Shown here piece after piece: positions 7,878-17,523 of a stretch of 64,000 nucleotides of DNA. The notes beneath the pieces were generated by a model. That model saw only the letters and a program-made list of their open reading frames with translations, ran no database searches and was not told where the DNA came from. Position numbers and translations under genes: made by a program. Numbering within the stretch: position 1 is the stretch's first letter; each line of letters starts with the position of its first letter. The DNA comes from CAIKMD01 sp963803265 (GTDB taxonomy: Bacteria > Pseudomonadota > Alphaproteobacteria > ATCC43930 > CGMCC-115725). The stretch lies in assembly GCA_963803265.1 (NCBI GenBank), contig CAWDLZ010000004.1, positions 248,001-312,000 on the forward strand, given 5' to 3'.

Positions 7878-10456
7878 ATGGGAAGCCTTGCCGTCCGCGC
7901 CGTGGAGTTTTGCCGGCGCCACGCCGTTTGGGTGGTCGCCCTCTACCTCGGCCTTACCGTGCTCGGCGCCTTCTACGTCGCGGGACACCTCACCATCGAC
8001 ACCGACCTCGACAAGCTCATTTCGAGCAAGGTGACGTGGCGCCAACAAGCGGCCGCTTTCGACCAGGCATTTCCGCAGAACACCGACCTCCTGGCCATCG
8101 TGATCGACGGCGCGACGCCGGATCAAGCCTCGGACGCGACCGCAGCGCTCGCAGACCGGCTCGAGCAGCGTCCCGATCTGTTCAAGTCCATCCGCATCCC
8201 GGGCAGCGGCGAGTTCTTCTCGCGCAATGGCTTGTTGTTCTTGCCGGTCCCGGCGGTTCAGGATTTCGCCGACCAGATGATCGCGGCGCAGCCGCTCTTG
8301 GGCACGCTCGCGGCCGATCCGAGCCTTGCCGGCGAGTTCGGCACGCTCGATTTGTTGGCGAAGGGCGCGCTTCACGGCGACATTGCCGCCGCCGCGCTCG
8401 ACGCGCCGTTCGACGCGGTGGCGGCGGCCGCCGAGAGCGCGATCGCGGGCCGCTACGCGCCGCTGTCGTGGCAGACGCTGCTGAGCGGGCGCGACCCCGA
8501 TCCGCGCGAGTTGCGCCACTTCATCCTGGCGCAGCCGGTCGCTCGATTACGATGCGCTTCAACCGGGCTTGCGCGCGACCCGGCAGATCCGGAATCAGGC
8601 CGTCGCCCTGGGCTTGACCCCCGATCGCGGCGTGCGCGTGCGCGTCACCGGCGAGGTCGCGCTCGACGACGACCAGCTCGCCGCGCTCTCCGCGAACGCC
8701 ATCTTCACGGCGGGATTGTCGCTCTCCCTGCTGTGCCTGTGGCTCATGCTGGCGCTGCGTTCGGTGCGGCTCGTCGCGCCGATCGTCGTGACGCTGATCG
8801 TCGGGCTGATCGCGTCTGCCAGCTTCGCCACCGTCGCCGTCGGCGCGCTCAATCCGATTTCGGTCGCCTTTGCCGTCCTGTTCATCGGCATCGCGATCGA
8901 TTTCGGAATTCAATTCAGCGTCCGCTACCGCGACGAGCGCTTCCGCGTCGACGACCTTGCCGAGGCCCTGCGGCGAACCGCGCGCGGCATCGGTGGACCG
9001 CTCGCGGTCGCGGCCGCGGCGACCTCGGTTGGATTCCTCGCCTTCGTGCCGACCGATTACACCGGCGTCTCGGATCTCGGGCTGATCGCGGGCGTCGGCA
9101 TGCTGATCGCGCTCTTCCTCAACTTGACGCTGCTCCCGGCGCTGCTGGCGCTGTCGCGCGCCGGCGGCGAGCCGCGCCCGATCGGGTTCCGGTGGGCGGC
9201 GCCGGTCGATGCGTTCCTCTTGAACCGCCGCAAGGGCGTCGCCATCGCCGCCCTCCTCGTCGCGATCGCCTCGGCCGCCGCGCTGCCCTGGCTGCGCTTC
9301 GATTTCAATCCTCTCGACCTCCAGAGCCGCAACTCGGAATCGGTCGCGACGCTGTTCGACCTGATGGCGGACCCCAACGCCACGCCCTACACGATCGAAA
9401 TTCTCGAGCCCTCGATCGACGCCGCCGCCGCGCTGGCGAAGAAGCTCGACGCGCTGCCCGAGGTCGGCCAGACCGTCACGGCCGAAAGCTTCGTGCCCCA
9501 CGACCAGGACGCCAAGCTTGCCATCATCGAGGACGCGCGGACATTGCTCGGCCCCTCGCTCTTTCCCGCAACCATCCGACCGCCCTCGAGCGACGAGAAA
9601 GTGCTGGCGGCGGTCGCCGACTTCGCGAGCGACGCCAAGGCGCTGGCGGCGCGGGGCAACGAGCGACGCCCTGCGCCTCAGCCAAGCGCTTGACGCCGTC
9701 TCCCAGCGCGGGCGCGCGGTGCTGCCGCGGCTCGTCGCGAACCTCGCCGCCAATGCCGCGCTCCGGCTCGACGAGTTGCGCGCCTCGCTCGGCGCGCAAA
9801 AGGTCACGCTCGACAGTCTGCCGCCCGACCTCAAGGCGGATTGGATCGCCGGCGACGGCCGGGCGCGCGTCGAGGTCTTTCCCAAGGCCGCCATCCGCGA
9901 CAATGCGCAGCTCGCGCGCTTCGTCGCCGCGGTGCGCGCCGTGGCGCCCGAGGCGACGGGCACGCCGGTCACGATCGAGGAATCCGCCGACACCGTCACG
10001 CGCGCCTTCATCACCGCCGGGGCGATCGCGCTGGTCGCGATCGCGCTGCTGCTGTTCGCCGTGTTGCAGCGCGCGCGCGACGTGGCGCTCGTGCTGGCGC
10101 CGTTGCTGCTGGCCGGGCTGTTGACGCTGGCGACCGGCGTAGTGGTTGGAATGCCGCTCAACTACGCCAACATCATCGCCCTGCCGCTGCTGCTCGGCAT
10201 CGGCGTTTCGTTCGACATCTATTTCGTGATGCGCTGGCGCGCGGGCGCGGGCGATTTGCTGCAATCGAGCACGGCGCGCGCCGTCCTCTTCAGCGCGCTG
10301 ACCACCGGCACGGCGTTCGGCAGCCTCGCCCTATCGAGCTATCCGGGCACGGCGGACATGGGCAAGCTGCTCTCGCTCGCGCTCGGCTACACGCTTTTAT
10401 GCACCTTCGTGGTATTGCCGGCGCTGCTCGGTCCGGTCGCGCCCAAGCGGAAATAG
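7878..10456 (+). CDS. hpnN: Hopanoid transporter HpnN (RND/MMPL family), frame-broken twice
   Basis: HpnN is an inner-membrane RND pump that moves hopanoids to the outer membrane. The product is spread over three frames: 7878 to about 8541, about 8542 to 9656, and about 9657 to 10456. Joined, they give a complete protein of about 860 residues: N-terminal helix, periplasmic loop, six-helix block with GIAIDFGIQFSVRYRDERF, a second loop, and a final helix block with IIALPLLLGIGVSFDIYFVM. The first break is one surplus base near 8540, where LDYDALQPGLRATRQ resumes. The second is one surplus base near the GGGG run at 9653-9656. The frame has no other stops, so this is either recent inactivation or sequence error. 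Gene identity is supported by hpnJ, hpnI and hpnM next door. Confidence 0.85.
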
Positions 10457-10525
10457 TTGTCGCCCGTCCAATCCAGCTCCTGCGAGCAGGGTTGGCGTGG
10501 CGGCTGCGAGCATGAGCTGAAGACC

Positions 10526-11952
10526 CTAGTGCGCCAGTTCGCGCTCGCGCAGGAAGTGGAAGAACTCGACGCCCTCGCGCAGACGGCGCACCATCATCTC
10601 GGGGCTCCGCGCCATCTCGCCGACGATCGAGGCGATCTTGCCGGCGCGGAAATAGAAGCGCTTGTAGAAGGTCTCGACCGAATCGAAGATTTCCTCGTGG
10701 CTCAGATGCGGATAGTGCAGCGGCGCGATCTGGATGCCGCGCTCGTCGATGAGCTCGGCATGGCTCGCGTCGAGCCAGCCATTCTCGATCGCCTGCTTGT
10801 AGAGGAAGGTGCCCGGATAGGGCGCGGCGAGCGATACCTGGATGGTGTGCGGATTGATCTCGGTGGCGAAGTGGATGGTTTCCTGGATCGTCTCCTTGGT
10901 CTCGCCCGGCAGGCCGAGGATGAAGGTGCCGTGGATGACGATGCCGAGTTCGTGGCAATCCTTGGTGAAGCGGCGCGCCACGTCGATCCGCATGCCCTTC
11001 TTGATGTTGTGCAGGATCTGCTGGTTGCCGGATTCATAGCCGACCAGCAGCAGCCGCAGCCCGTTGTCCCTCAGCACCTTCAGCGTCTCGCGCGGCACGT
11101 TGGCCTTGGCGTTGCACGACCACGTCACGCCCAGCTTGCCGAGCTCTCTCGCGATGGCTTCGGCGCGCGGGAGGTTGTCGGTGAAGGTGTCGTCGTCGAA
11201 GAAGAATTCCTGCACCTGGGGGAAATAGTGCTTGGCGAGGCGGATTTCCTCGACCACATGGCCGACGCTGCGCACCCGGTAGCGATGGCCGCCGACGGTC
11301 TGCGGCCACAGGCAGAAGGTGCAGCGCGACTTGCAGCCGCGGCCGGTGTAGAGCGAGACATAGGGATGCTTCAGATAGCCGATGAAATAATCCTCGATCT
11401 TGAGGTCGCGCTTGTAGACCTCGGTCACGAAGGGCAGCTGGTCCATGTCCTCGAGGATCGCGCGCTCGTCATTGTGGACGATCGTCCCCGTCGCGTTGCG
11501 GTAGCTCAACCCGTCGATCGCATCCCAGGATTTCCCCTCGGCGATTTCCTTGATGGTGAAGTCGAACTCGTTGCGGGCGACGAAATCGATCGCCGTCGAC
11601 GCCGCCAGGCTCTCCTCGGGCTCGACCGCGACCTTGGCGCCGACGAAGCCGACCTTGAGGCGCGGATTCGCGTCCTTCATGGCCCGCGCCACCTTGACGT
11701 CGTTGGCGAAGGACGGCGTCGAGGTGTGAAGGACGACGAGCTCGTAGTCCGCGGCGAGCCGCAGAACCTCGGGCAGCATCGTGCCGGCGGCGGCGCGTCG
11801 ACGAGCCGGCTGCCGGGGACGAGCGCCGCGGGCTGCGCCAGCCAGGTCGGATACCAGAACGAGCGGATCTCGCGGCGCGCCTGATAGCGCGAGCCGGCGC
11901 CGCCGTCGAAGCCGTCGAAAGAGGGCGGCTGGAGAAACAGAGTCTTCATCAT
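10526..11952 (-). CDS. hpnJ: Hopanoid biosynthesis radical SAM protein HpnJ, frame-broken once
   Basis: HpnJ is the radical-SAM enzyme proposed to convert the ribose moiety of hopanoids to the cyclitol ether head group. The N-terminus (MMKTLFLQPPSFDGFDGGAG, start 11952) lies in one frame up to about 11800, and the remaining 417 residues in another. The break falls in a CCGCCGCCGG run near 11795-11805 and needs one restored base. The body contains the vitamin-B12-binding-like N-terminal domain and the radical-SAM cluster motif CKSRCTFC (CxxxCxxC) in GRGCKSRCTFCLWPQ. The start overlaps the end of hpnI within 15 bases, so hpnI and hpnJ form one operon. The 417-residue remainder still holds the cluster site but lacks about 55 N-terminal residues. 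Confidence 0.88.
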
Positions 11953-11963
11953 GACGAGAACTC

Positions 11964-13133
11964 TCATCCTGCGGCGCTATCGCCGTCCACTGTCAGCCGC
12001 CCGTTCACGCCGATGCGGAAATTCTGGTCGCGCCAAGCCACGCCACGGCCCAGGAAACTAGCGATAAATACGGCAAAGGACAACGCATCCCGTACCGGCA
12101 GCAGCCAGACCGGAGCAGGCTTCAGCCGCAGCGCGCGGTCGAGCCGGCGCGCGGTTAGCCATCGGCACAAGAAAGCCACGATCAGCATGGCGGGCGCCGC
12201 GTGGGGCTGCGCCCCGCTCGCCGCGGCCAGCACTGCCAGCGCCACCGGATAGGTCACGACCGCCGCCGCGAAGCCGCCTGGCGCCACCACCCGAATCGTG
12301 CGCGCCCAGCGCAGCTCGTGGTGGAAAACCGCGGTGAAACTCGCCTCGGCGACGATGTCGTCGACCAGGTAGGGCGAGAGCTCGACGGTGAGGCCGAGTC
12401 GGCGGACGTTCCGGCCGAGCACGTGATCGTCGGCCAAGCAATCGGCGAGCGCGGCGAGGCCGCCCGCTGCGTCGAGCGTCGCCCGGCGCAGCGCGATCGT
12501 CGCGCCGAAGCAGCCCGCGCCGAGCCCCAGCCCTTCGGCGACCACCGCCCATGCCAGGAAGCCGTGGTTGATGTGGAGACAGGCGAGATCCGACCACAAC
12601 CCGCCCTGCGACAGGCCGCGGTAGAGGCAGGTGACCAGCCCAATTCGCGGATCGGCCAAGGGCGCCGTCACGGTGGCGAGGTAGTCGGGTCGCACCCGCA
12701 TGTCGCTGTCGGCCATGACCAGGAGGCCGTGGCGCGCCGAGGGCAGCATGTTGGCGAGGTTCGCGACCTTGAGATTGGCGCCGCTCCGCCGGGCGTCAAC
12801 CACCAGCGCGATATCGCGCTCGGGAAATTCGGCGATCACGCGGCGCACCACGGCGGCCGCCGGGTCGGCGGCATCGGCAACGCCGCAGACGATCTGGAAC
12901 TCGGGATAATCCTGACGGCAGAACGAGCGCAGATTATCGGCGAGCATCGCATCCTCGCCGCGCAACGGCTTCAACACGCTGACCGGCCGCCGCCGCTCGC
13001 CGCGCGCAGCGACCCGGCGGGAAAAATTAGCGACGGCGTGGCTCGCATACCACAGATAGGCGCAGCCGATCGCGCTGGCAGCGATCAGGAGCCATGAAAA
13101 AAAGCCAAGCATTTGCACCAGCATATTAAACAA
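11964..13133 (-). CDS. hpnI: Hopanoid biosynthesis glycosyltransferase HpnI
   Basis: A 389-residue GT2-type glycosyltransferase with an N-terminal membrane helix (about residues 5-30) and C-terminal helices (about 285-370). Catalytic motifs are VLKPLRGED near residue 55, MADSDMRV (the DxD metal/UDP-sugar site) and ADDHVLGRNVRRLG with the downstream ELRWARTIR, the usual D and RxxRW-type acceptor motifs of ceramide-glucosyltransferase relatives. HpnI adds N-acetylglucosamine to bacteriohopanetetrol on the way to glucosaminyl and cyclitol-ether hopanoids. Its stop overlaps the upstream alternative ATG of hpnJ. The intergenic space towards mlaA carries the AT-rich start region of both divergent units. 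Confidence 0.92.
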   Translation of the reverse strand: MFNMLVQMLGFFSWLLIAASAIGCAYLWYASHAVANFSRRVAARGERRRPVSVLKPLRGEDAMLADNLRSFCRQDYPEFQIVCGVADAADPAAAVVRRVIAEFPERDIALVVDARRSGANLKVANLANMLPSARHGLLVMADSDMRVRPDYLATVTAPLADPRIGLVTCLYRGLSQGGLWSDLACLHINHGFLAWAVVAEGLGLGAGCFGATIALRRATLDAAGGLAALADCLADDHVLGRNVRRLGLTVELSPYLVDDIVAEASFTAVFHHELRWARTIRVVAPGGFAAAVVTYPVALAVLAAASGAQPHAAPAMLIVAFLCRWLTARRLDRALRLKPAPVWLLPVRDALSFAVFIASFLGRGVAWRDQNFRIGVNGRLTVDGDSAAG

Positions 13134-13286
13134 TTAACCACATTTTAGCCGGCCCGCGCGCATCTTCGCGCTGGACGGGCGAAGCGCAATTCAGCTATTG
13201 CTTTCGTTGCGTAAGGCGTCAAGCATATCATGGTTGAGGCGTAGCGGACGAATGCTGCGACGGATTGGAAAGACTCGGCCGCAATC

Positions 13287-14078
13287 GTGAAACACATTCG
13301 CCTCGCTGAGAAACTCCTGGCGCCTCTGGCGTTGCTGTTGGTGCTTTCGTCCTGTGCGACGCCACCCTCCGATCCCGCCGCCTTCGCGCAATACGAGGCC
13401 AACGCCGACCCGTTCGAGCCGTTGAACCGGCAGATTTTCGGCTTCAACATGTTCCTCGACAAATGGCTGATCAAGCCGGTGGCCCAGGTCTACGTGGCGG
13501 CGGTGCCCGCTTTCGGCCGCGAGGCCGTGCGTAATTTCCTCGCCAATTTGCACGAGCCGGAGATCTTCGCAAATAACTTCGTGCAAACCGAGTTCAAGCG
13601 CGCCGGCACGACGGTCGAGCGCTTCGCCATCAACAGCACGATCGGGATCGGCGGCATCTTCGACGTCGCGACCAAGTGGGGCCTCGAAAAGCAGACCGGC
13701 GACTTGGGCCAGACGCTCTATCACTATGGCGTCGCCGAGGGCTTCTACATCGTGATACCCGTGCTCGGGCCGTCGAACCCGCGCGACCTCGTGGGCATGG
13801 TCGGCGACGGCTTCGCCGATCCGTTCATGTATCTGGCAGACGATTATAGCCGGTACTGGGTGACCTACGCCCGCTGGGGCACCGAGGGCATCGACCAGCG
13901 CGCCCAGAACATCGACTTTATGGAACAAATCGAGCGCAACGCCATCGACCTCTATGCCGAGATCAGAAGTCTCTACCGGCAGCGCCGGGCGAACGACTTG
14001 CGCCATGGCGAGCCGGCGCCGATCCCGGCGGGCATGGATACCCTCTACCAGGACCCCGGATCGGCGCCGGGCAAATAG
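13287..14078 (+). CDS. mlaA: MlaA (VacJ) family outer-membrane lipoprotein
   Basis: A 263-residue lipoprotein with a clear lipobox (LLLVLSSC, Cys about residue 24). The MlaA body has DPFEPLNRQIFGFNM, the conserved INSTIGIGGIFDVA segment and GPSNPRDLVGMVGDGF. MlaA sits in the outer membrane and removes mislocalised phospholipid from the outer leaflet, passing it to periplasmic MlaC. Here the convergent neighbour is an MlaC-type protein whose stop lies only 12 bases away on the other strand. That gene is in turn clustered with hopanoid genes, suggesting a joint phospholipid/hopanoid trafficking role. Confidence 0.93.
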   Translation: MKHIRLAEKLLAPLALLLVLSSCATPPSDPAAFAQYEANADPFEPLNRQIFGFNMFLDKWLIKPVAQVYVAAVPAFGREAVRNFLANLHEPEIFANNFVQTEFKRAGTTVERFAINSTIGIGGIFDVATKWGLEKQTGDLGQTLYHYGVAEGFYIVIPVLGPSNPRDLVGMVGDGFADPFMYLADDYSRYWVTYARWGTEGIDQRAQNIDFMEQIERNAIDLYAEIRSLYRQRRANDLRHGEPAPIPAGMDTLYQDPGSAPGK

Positions 14079-14090
14079 CCTTCGGACCGG

Positions 14091-14702
14091 TCAGCCGCCA
14101 CCGAACTGCGCGGTCTTCTCGTTCAGCAAAGCGACCAGCCCGGCGACGCCGTCCTGGCGCAGAATGGATGAGAATTCCGACCGCCGCGTCGCCAACTGGC
14201 TCACCGTGCCGCTCAAATAGACATCGATGATGCGCCAAGCGTCAGGGTCGTTGCGCAGCAGGTAGTCGAGCTCGACCGGATCGCCGTTCGCCTGGATGAG
14301 CCTGGTGCGGACGATCACGTCGCCGCCCGGCGCCGGATCGGGCTTCGGATCGACCTCGAAGCGCTCGCCCGAATAGCCGTCGAACTGGCTGGCGTAGGTC
14401 GCGATGCTGAAAGCGCTGAAAGCCGCGACGAGCTGATCCTGCTCGGCGGGCGTGAAGCTCGCCCATTGCAGCCCGACCGTGAGTCGGGTCATCAAGGGAA
14501 GATCGAAGGCCCGCCGGACGGCGGGCGCGAGTTTGTCGCGGCGGCCCGCGAAGCCGAGCTGCTTGGCGTCCTTCATCGCCGCGAGCAGCACATCGTAGAA
14601 GGCGTCGAGCGTGGCGGGCGGCTCGGCCGCGGCGGCGGGCCATGCCGAGCCGGCGACCGCCAGCCAGGCGCCGGCAGCGAGGAGCGTGCGGCGCGCGATC
14701 AT
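14091..14702 (-). CDS. hpnM: MlaC/Ttg2D-family periplasmic lipid carrier, probably HpnM
   Basis: A 203-residue periplasmic protein with a twin-arginine-like signal peptide (MIARRTLLAAGAWLAVAG, then an AAAAE cleavage region). The Tol_Tol_Ttg2 fold has LTVGLQWASFTPAEQDQLVAAF and the C-terminal WRIIDVYLSGTVSQLATRRSEF. MlaC proteins carry lipids between outer-membrane MlaA and the inner-membrane MlaFEDB complex. HpnM is the hopanoid-cluster paralogue. I favour HpnM because hpnN, hpnJ and hpnI are within 7 kb and no mlaFEDB genes are visible, but MlaC cannot be ruled out. It starts inside the last four bases of the prenyl synthase gene. Confidence 0.85.
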   Translation of the reverse strand: MIARRTLLAAGAWLAVAGSAWPAAAAEPPATLDAFYDVLLAAMKDAKQLGFAGRRDKLAPAVRRAFDLPLMTRLTVGLQWASFTPAEQDQLVAAFSAFSIATYASQFDGYSGERFEVDPKPDPAPGGDVIVRTRLIQANGDPVELDYLLRNDPDAWRIIDVYLSGTVSQLATRRSEFSSILRQDGVAGLVALLNEKTAQFGGG

Positions 14703-15586
14703 GCGCGGCGATCGACGACGAAGCGCGCCGCGGCGCGCAGGAGATCGGCGCGGTCTCCAAACGCATCGAGATGCGCGACCGCTTGGCCGACGAGGAGCGT
14801 TGCCTGTGCCCGCGCGCGTTCCACGCCGAGAATCGAGACGAAGGTCGCCTTGCCCTTGGCCGCGTCCTGGTGCACCGGCTTGCCGGTGACACTAGACGAA
14901 CTTTCGACATCGAGCAGATCGTCCGCGATCTGGAACGCCAATCCGAGATCGTGGGCATAGCCGCGCAAGGCGAGCCGCGCCTCTTGCTGCGCCTTGCCAA
15001 GGATCGCGCCGGCCTCGCAAGCAAACGCGATCAGCGCGCCGGTCTTGAGGCGCTGGAGCCGCGTGATCGCGCCGATATCGAGATCCGGGCGATGCTCGGC
15101 GAGGAGATCGACCATCTGGCCGCCGACCATGCCCTGCCCGCCCGCCGCTTGGGCCAGCGACGCCACCAACTCGCAACGCACCGCCGGATCGCCATGGGTG
15201 TCGGGCTGAACCAGGACCTCGAACGCCATCGTCAACAGCCCGTCGCCCGCCAGCACCGCGGTCGCGTCGTCGAATGCCTTATGGCAAGTCGGGCGGCCGC
15301 GGCGGAGATCGCTGTTGTCCATCGCCGGCAGATCGTCGTGGACGAGCGAATAGGCATGGACCAGTTCGATCGCGCTGGCGACCTGCAAGGCGCTGCGAGT
15401 CGCCACCGAGAAAAGCTGCGCGCTCGCGAGGACGAGGAACGGCCGCAACCGCTTGCCGGGCGCCAGCACCGCGTAGCGCATCGCCTCGAACACCCGCGCC
15501 TCGAGGCCGGGCGGCACGGGAATCAGCTTTCCGATCGCGGCATCGGTGAGCGACGCGGTCTCCGCCAACGCGGCGGTGAATTCCAT
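14699..15586 (-). CDS. ispA: Polyprenyl (farnesyl/geranylgeranyl) diphosphate synthase
   Basis: This short-chain trans-prenyltransferase condenses IPP with allylic diphosphates to give C15 or C20 precursors for hopanoids, quinones and undecaprenyl phosphate. The first aspartate-rich motif is in LVHDDLPAMDN with the RRGRP that follows, and the second is QIADDLLDVE; the GKRLRPFL motif for IPP binding is present. From the ATG at 15586 it has 295 residues, the normal length. A TTG at 15613 overlapping the xseB stop is a possible earlier start. The six-residue insertion type of first motif (DDxxxxD) is typical of bacterial FPP synthases. It sits in the xseB-ispA pair common in proteobacteria, where a dxs gene often follows; here hpnM follows instead. 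Confidence 0.92.
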   Translation of the reverse strand: MEFTAALAETASLTDAAIGKLIPVPPGLEARVFEAMRYAVLAPGKRLRPFLVLASAQLFSVATRSALQVASAIELVHAYSLVHDDLPAMDNSDLRRGRPTCHKAFDDATAVLAGDGLLTMAFEVLVQPDTHGDPAVRCELVASLAQAAGGQGMVGGQMVDLLAEHRPDLDIGAITRLQRLKTGALIAFACEAGAILGKAQQEARLALRGYAHDLGLAFQIADDLLDVESSSSVTGKPVHQDAAKGKATFVSILGVERARAQATLLVGQAVAHLDAFGDRADLLRAAARFVVDRRA

Positions 15587-15605
15587 TCCCGGTGGCCAGA
15601 GTTGA

Positions 15606-15857
15606 TCAGTCAAGGCTAAGCTTTTCAAGGTTCGGCGTACCATCGGGTCCCATCACGATCTTGTCGACGCGCGATTGCGCCGCGCGCAGCTTGGCCTCGC
15701 AATGCCGTTTCAGCAGCGCGCCCCGCTCGTAGGCGGAGATCGCATCGTCGAGCTTGGCATTGCCGGTCTCCAGCCGCTTGACGATCGCCTCCAGCTCGGC
15801 GAGCGCCGCCTCGAAACTGAGCGCCGCGATATCGGGCGGCAGACCCGGTTCGGCCAT
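15606..15857 (-). CDS. xseB: Exodeoxyribonuclease VII small subunit
   Basis: An 83-residue, all-helical small subunit that pairs with XseA to degrade single-stranded DNA. The hallmark SFEAALAELEAIVKRLETG segment is followed by ISAYERGALLKRHCEAKLR. Length and start are typical. It lies directly upstream of the prenyl diphosphate synthase on the same strand, with start regions overlapping, the conserved xseB-ispA arrangement. The large subunit gene is not in the window. Confidence 0.95.
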   Translation of the reverse strand: MAEPGLPPDIAALSFEAALAELEAIVKRLETGNAKLDDAISAYERGALLKRHCEAKLRAAQSRVDKIVMGPDGTPNLEKLSLD

Positions 15858-15944
15858 CGATCCCCTCTCTTAACTTGCGGTCACTTTAGGGAAACCGCGA
15901 CGGCAGAGCAAGCGACCGCCTTGCTCGGCGCCGCGATCGCGCCG

Positions 15945-16871
15945 TCATTCCGCCATGAGCTTGGCGATATGCGCGACGGCGGAGGCCGCCAAGGCGGTAA
16001 GATCGTAGCCGCCCTCTAGCGAGGAAACCACCTGGCCGAGCGCGTGGCGCCTCGCTGCCGCGAGCAATTCGCCGGTGACCCAAGCGTAATCGGCCTCGAC
16101 CAGCATGAGCTGCGCCAGAGGATCGTCGCGATGGGCATCGAACCCCGCGGAAATCAATAGCAGCTCGGGCCGGAGCCGGTCGAGCGCGGGAAGGATCACG
16201 CCTTCGAACGCCAGCCGGAACTCGCGCGACCCGCTCATCGGCGCGAGCGGCACATTGACGATATTGCCGACGCCGGTCTCGCTCGCGGCACCAGTGCCGG
16301 GGTAAAGCGGCGATTGATGGGTCGAGGCGTAAAAGAGACCCGGATCGTTCTCGAACGCCGCCTGCGTGCCGTTGCCGTGGTGGACGTCGAAATCGACCAC
16401 CGCGACTCGCGCCAGCCGATGAACCTGGCGCGCGTGTTGCGCGGCGATGGCGATATTGTTGAAGAGGCAGAAGCCCATCGCGCGCCTCGGCTCGGCATGA
16501 TGCCCGGGCGGTCGCACGGCGCAAAACGCGTTCCTCGCCTCGCCCGCGATCACGGCGTCGACGGCTGCGATCGCTGCACCCGCCGCGCGCAGCGCCGCCT
16601 CGCCCGAGCCCGGCGACAATACCGTATCGGCGTCGAGGGCGGCGTGGCCCCGCCGCGGCACGGCGGCCAGCAGGCGCTCGGCGAAGTCGCCCGGATGTAC
16701 GCGCGCGATGGCGGCGAGATCGGCGCGCGGCGCTTCGCGCCGCTCGAGCGCGGCGAATTCGGGACCCGACACCGCGGCGAGGATCGCCTTGAGCCGCTCA
16801 GGCGATTCGGGATGGTGGCGGCCGGGATCGTGCGCGAGGCAGGCTTCATGCGTATAGAGCAGCGTCGTCAT
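15945..16871 (-). CDS. Histone deacetylase family amidohydrolase
   Basis: The 308-residue protein starts at the ATG at 16871, preceded by GAGGAGGG. It carries the HDAC/acetylpolyamine amidohydrolase site: the HH pair in RPPGHHAEP (residues 124-125), the zinc ligands Asp162 and His164 in DFDVHHGNGTQ, a third ligand in SAGFDAH, and the C-terminal EGGYD with the transition-state position. Bacterial members deacetylate acetylpolyamines or other acylated amines; acetoin-utilisation AcuC is another relative. The closest architecture is the stand-alone 310-residue class II-like type. It is followed upstream on the same strand by bluB, ten bases apart, so the two may share a transcript, though no functional link is obvious. 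Confidence 0.9.
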   Translation of the reverse strand: MTTLLYTHEACLAHDPGRHHPESPERLKAILAAVSGPEFAALERREAPRADLAAIARVHPGDFAERLLAAVPRRGHAALDADTVLSPGSGEAALRAAGAAIAAVDAVIAGEARNAFCAVRPPGHHAEPRRAMGFCLFNNIAIAAQHARQVHRLARVAVVDFDVHHGNGTQAAFENDPGLFYASTHQSPLYPGTGAASETGVGNIVNVPLAPMSGSREFRLAFEGVILPALDRLRPELLLISAGFDAHRDDPLAQLMLVEADYAWVTGELLAAARRHALGQVVSSLEGGYDLTALAASAVAHIAKLMAE

Positions 16872-16881
16872 CCCACCCTCC

Positions 16882-17523
16882 TCAGCGCCGCACCAGAAAC
16901 GCGTCGCCGGGCCGGCGCCGCTCCCATCCCGAGCGTTCCAGCGCCGGCCGAACATCCTCGGCCTCGGGAAAGCCGATGCAAAAATAACCGATCAGCTTCC
17001 ATGCGGCGGGCACGTCGAGCGCTTCGGCGATCTCGTTGGGATCGAGGATCGAGACCCAGCCCATGCCGATCCCCTCAGCGCGCGCAGCCAGCCACAGCGT
17101 GTGCACCGCGGCGACCACGGAATAATCGAGCATCTCGGGCATGGTGCGCCGGCCGAGGCCGTGGCCCTGCCCGGTCGCGCGATCGGCGAACACGGCGAGA
17201 TGAAGCGGCGCGTCGTCGAGACCGGCGAGCTTCAATCGCGCATACTCCGCCGCCCGATCCGGCGTTTGCGCGGCCAGGGCCTCGGCGTTGCAGCGCTCGA
17301 AATTCCGGCGGATCGCGGCGCGGCGCGGCGCCTCGTCAACGGTCACGAATCGCCAAGGCTGGCTCAAGCCGACGGAGGGCGCGAGACAGGCAAGGTCGAT
17401 GAGCCGCGGCAGCATCCCCTCGGGCAAGGCCGTGCGCCGAAAGCGCCGGACGTCGCGCCGCCAATCGACCAGCATGCGCAGCCGCTCGCGAAATTCCTCA
17501 TCGAAGGCGGGCGCTAACGACAT
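16882..17523 (-). CDS. bluB: 5,6-dimethylbenzimidazole synthase BluB
   Basis: BluB is a flavin-destroying nitroreductase-fold enzyme that cleaves reduced FMN with oxygen to make the lower ligand of vitamin B12. The 213-residue product has the family's RRDVRRFRRTALP opening, APSVGLSQPWRFV (the BluB-specific segment replacing the nitroreductase motif), TMPEMLDYSVVAAVHTLWLAA and IGMGWVSILDP. Length fits. It implies that the organism can finish cobalamin aerobically. No other cob genes or B12 riboswitch were seen around it. Confidence 0.94.
   Translation of the reverse strand: MSLAPAFDEEFRERLRMLVDWRRDVRRFRRTALPEGMLPRLIDLACLAPSVGLSQPWRFVTVDEAPRRAAIRRNFERCNAEALAAQTPDRAAEYARLKLAGLDDAPLHLAVFADRATGQGHGLGRRTMPEMLDYSVVAAVHTLWLAARAEGIGMGWVSILDPNEIAEALDVPAAWKLIGYFCIGFPEAEDVRPALERSGWERRRPGDAFLVRR

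Noticed and set aside
8530..9670. Programmed ribosomal frameshifting in hpnN
   Set aside because: No slippery heptamer with a downstream structure was seen, two sites would be needed, and other unrelated genes show similar breaks.
8521..10161. 546-residue minus-strand frame over hpnN
   Set aside because: Composition is Arg/Ser/Ala-rich without motifs, and hpnN is well supported on the other strand.
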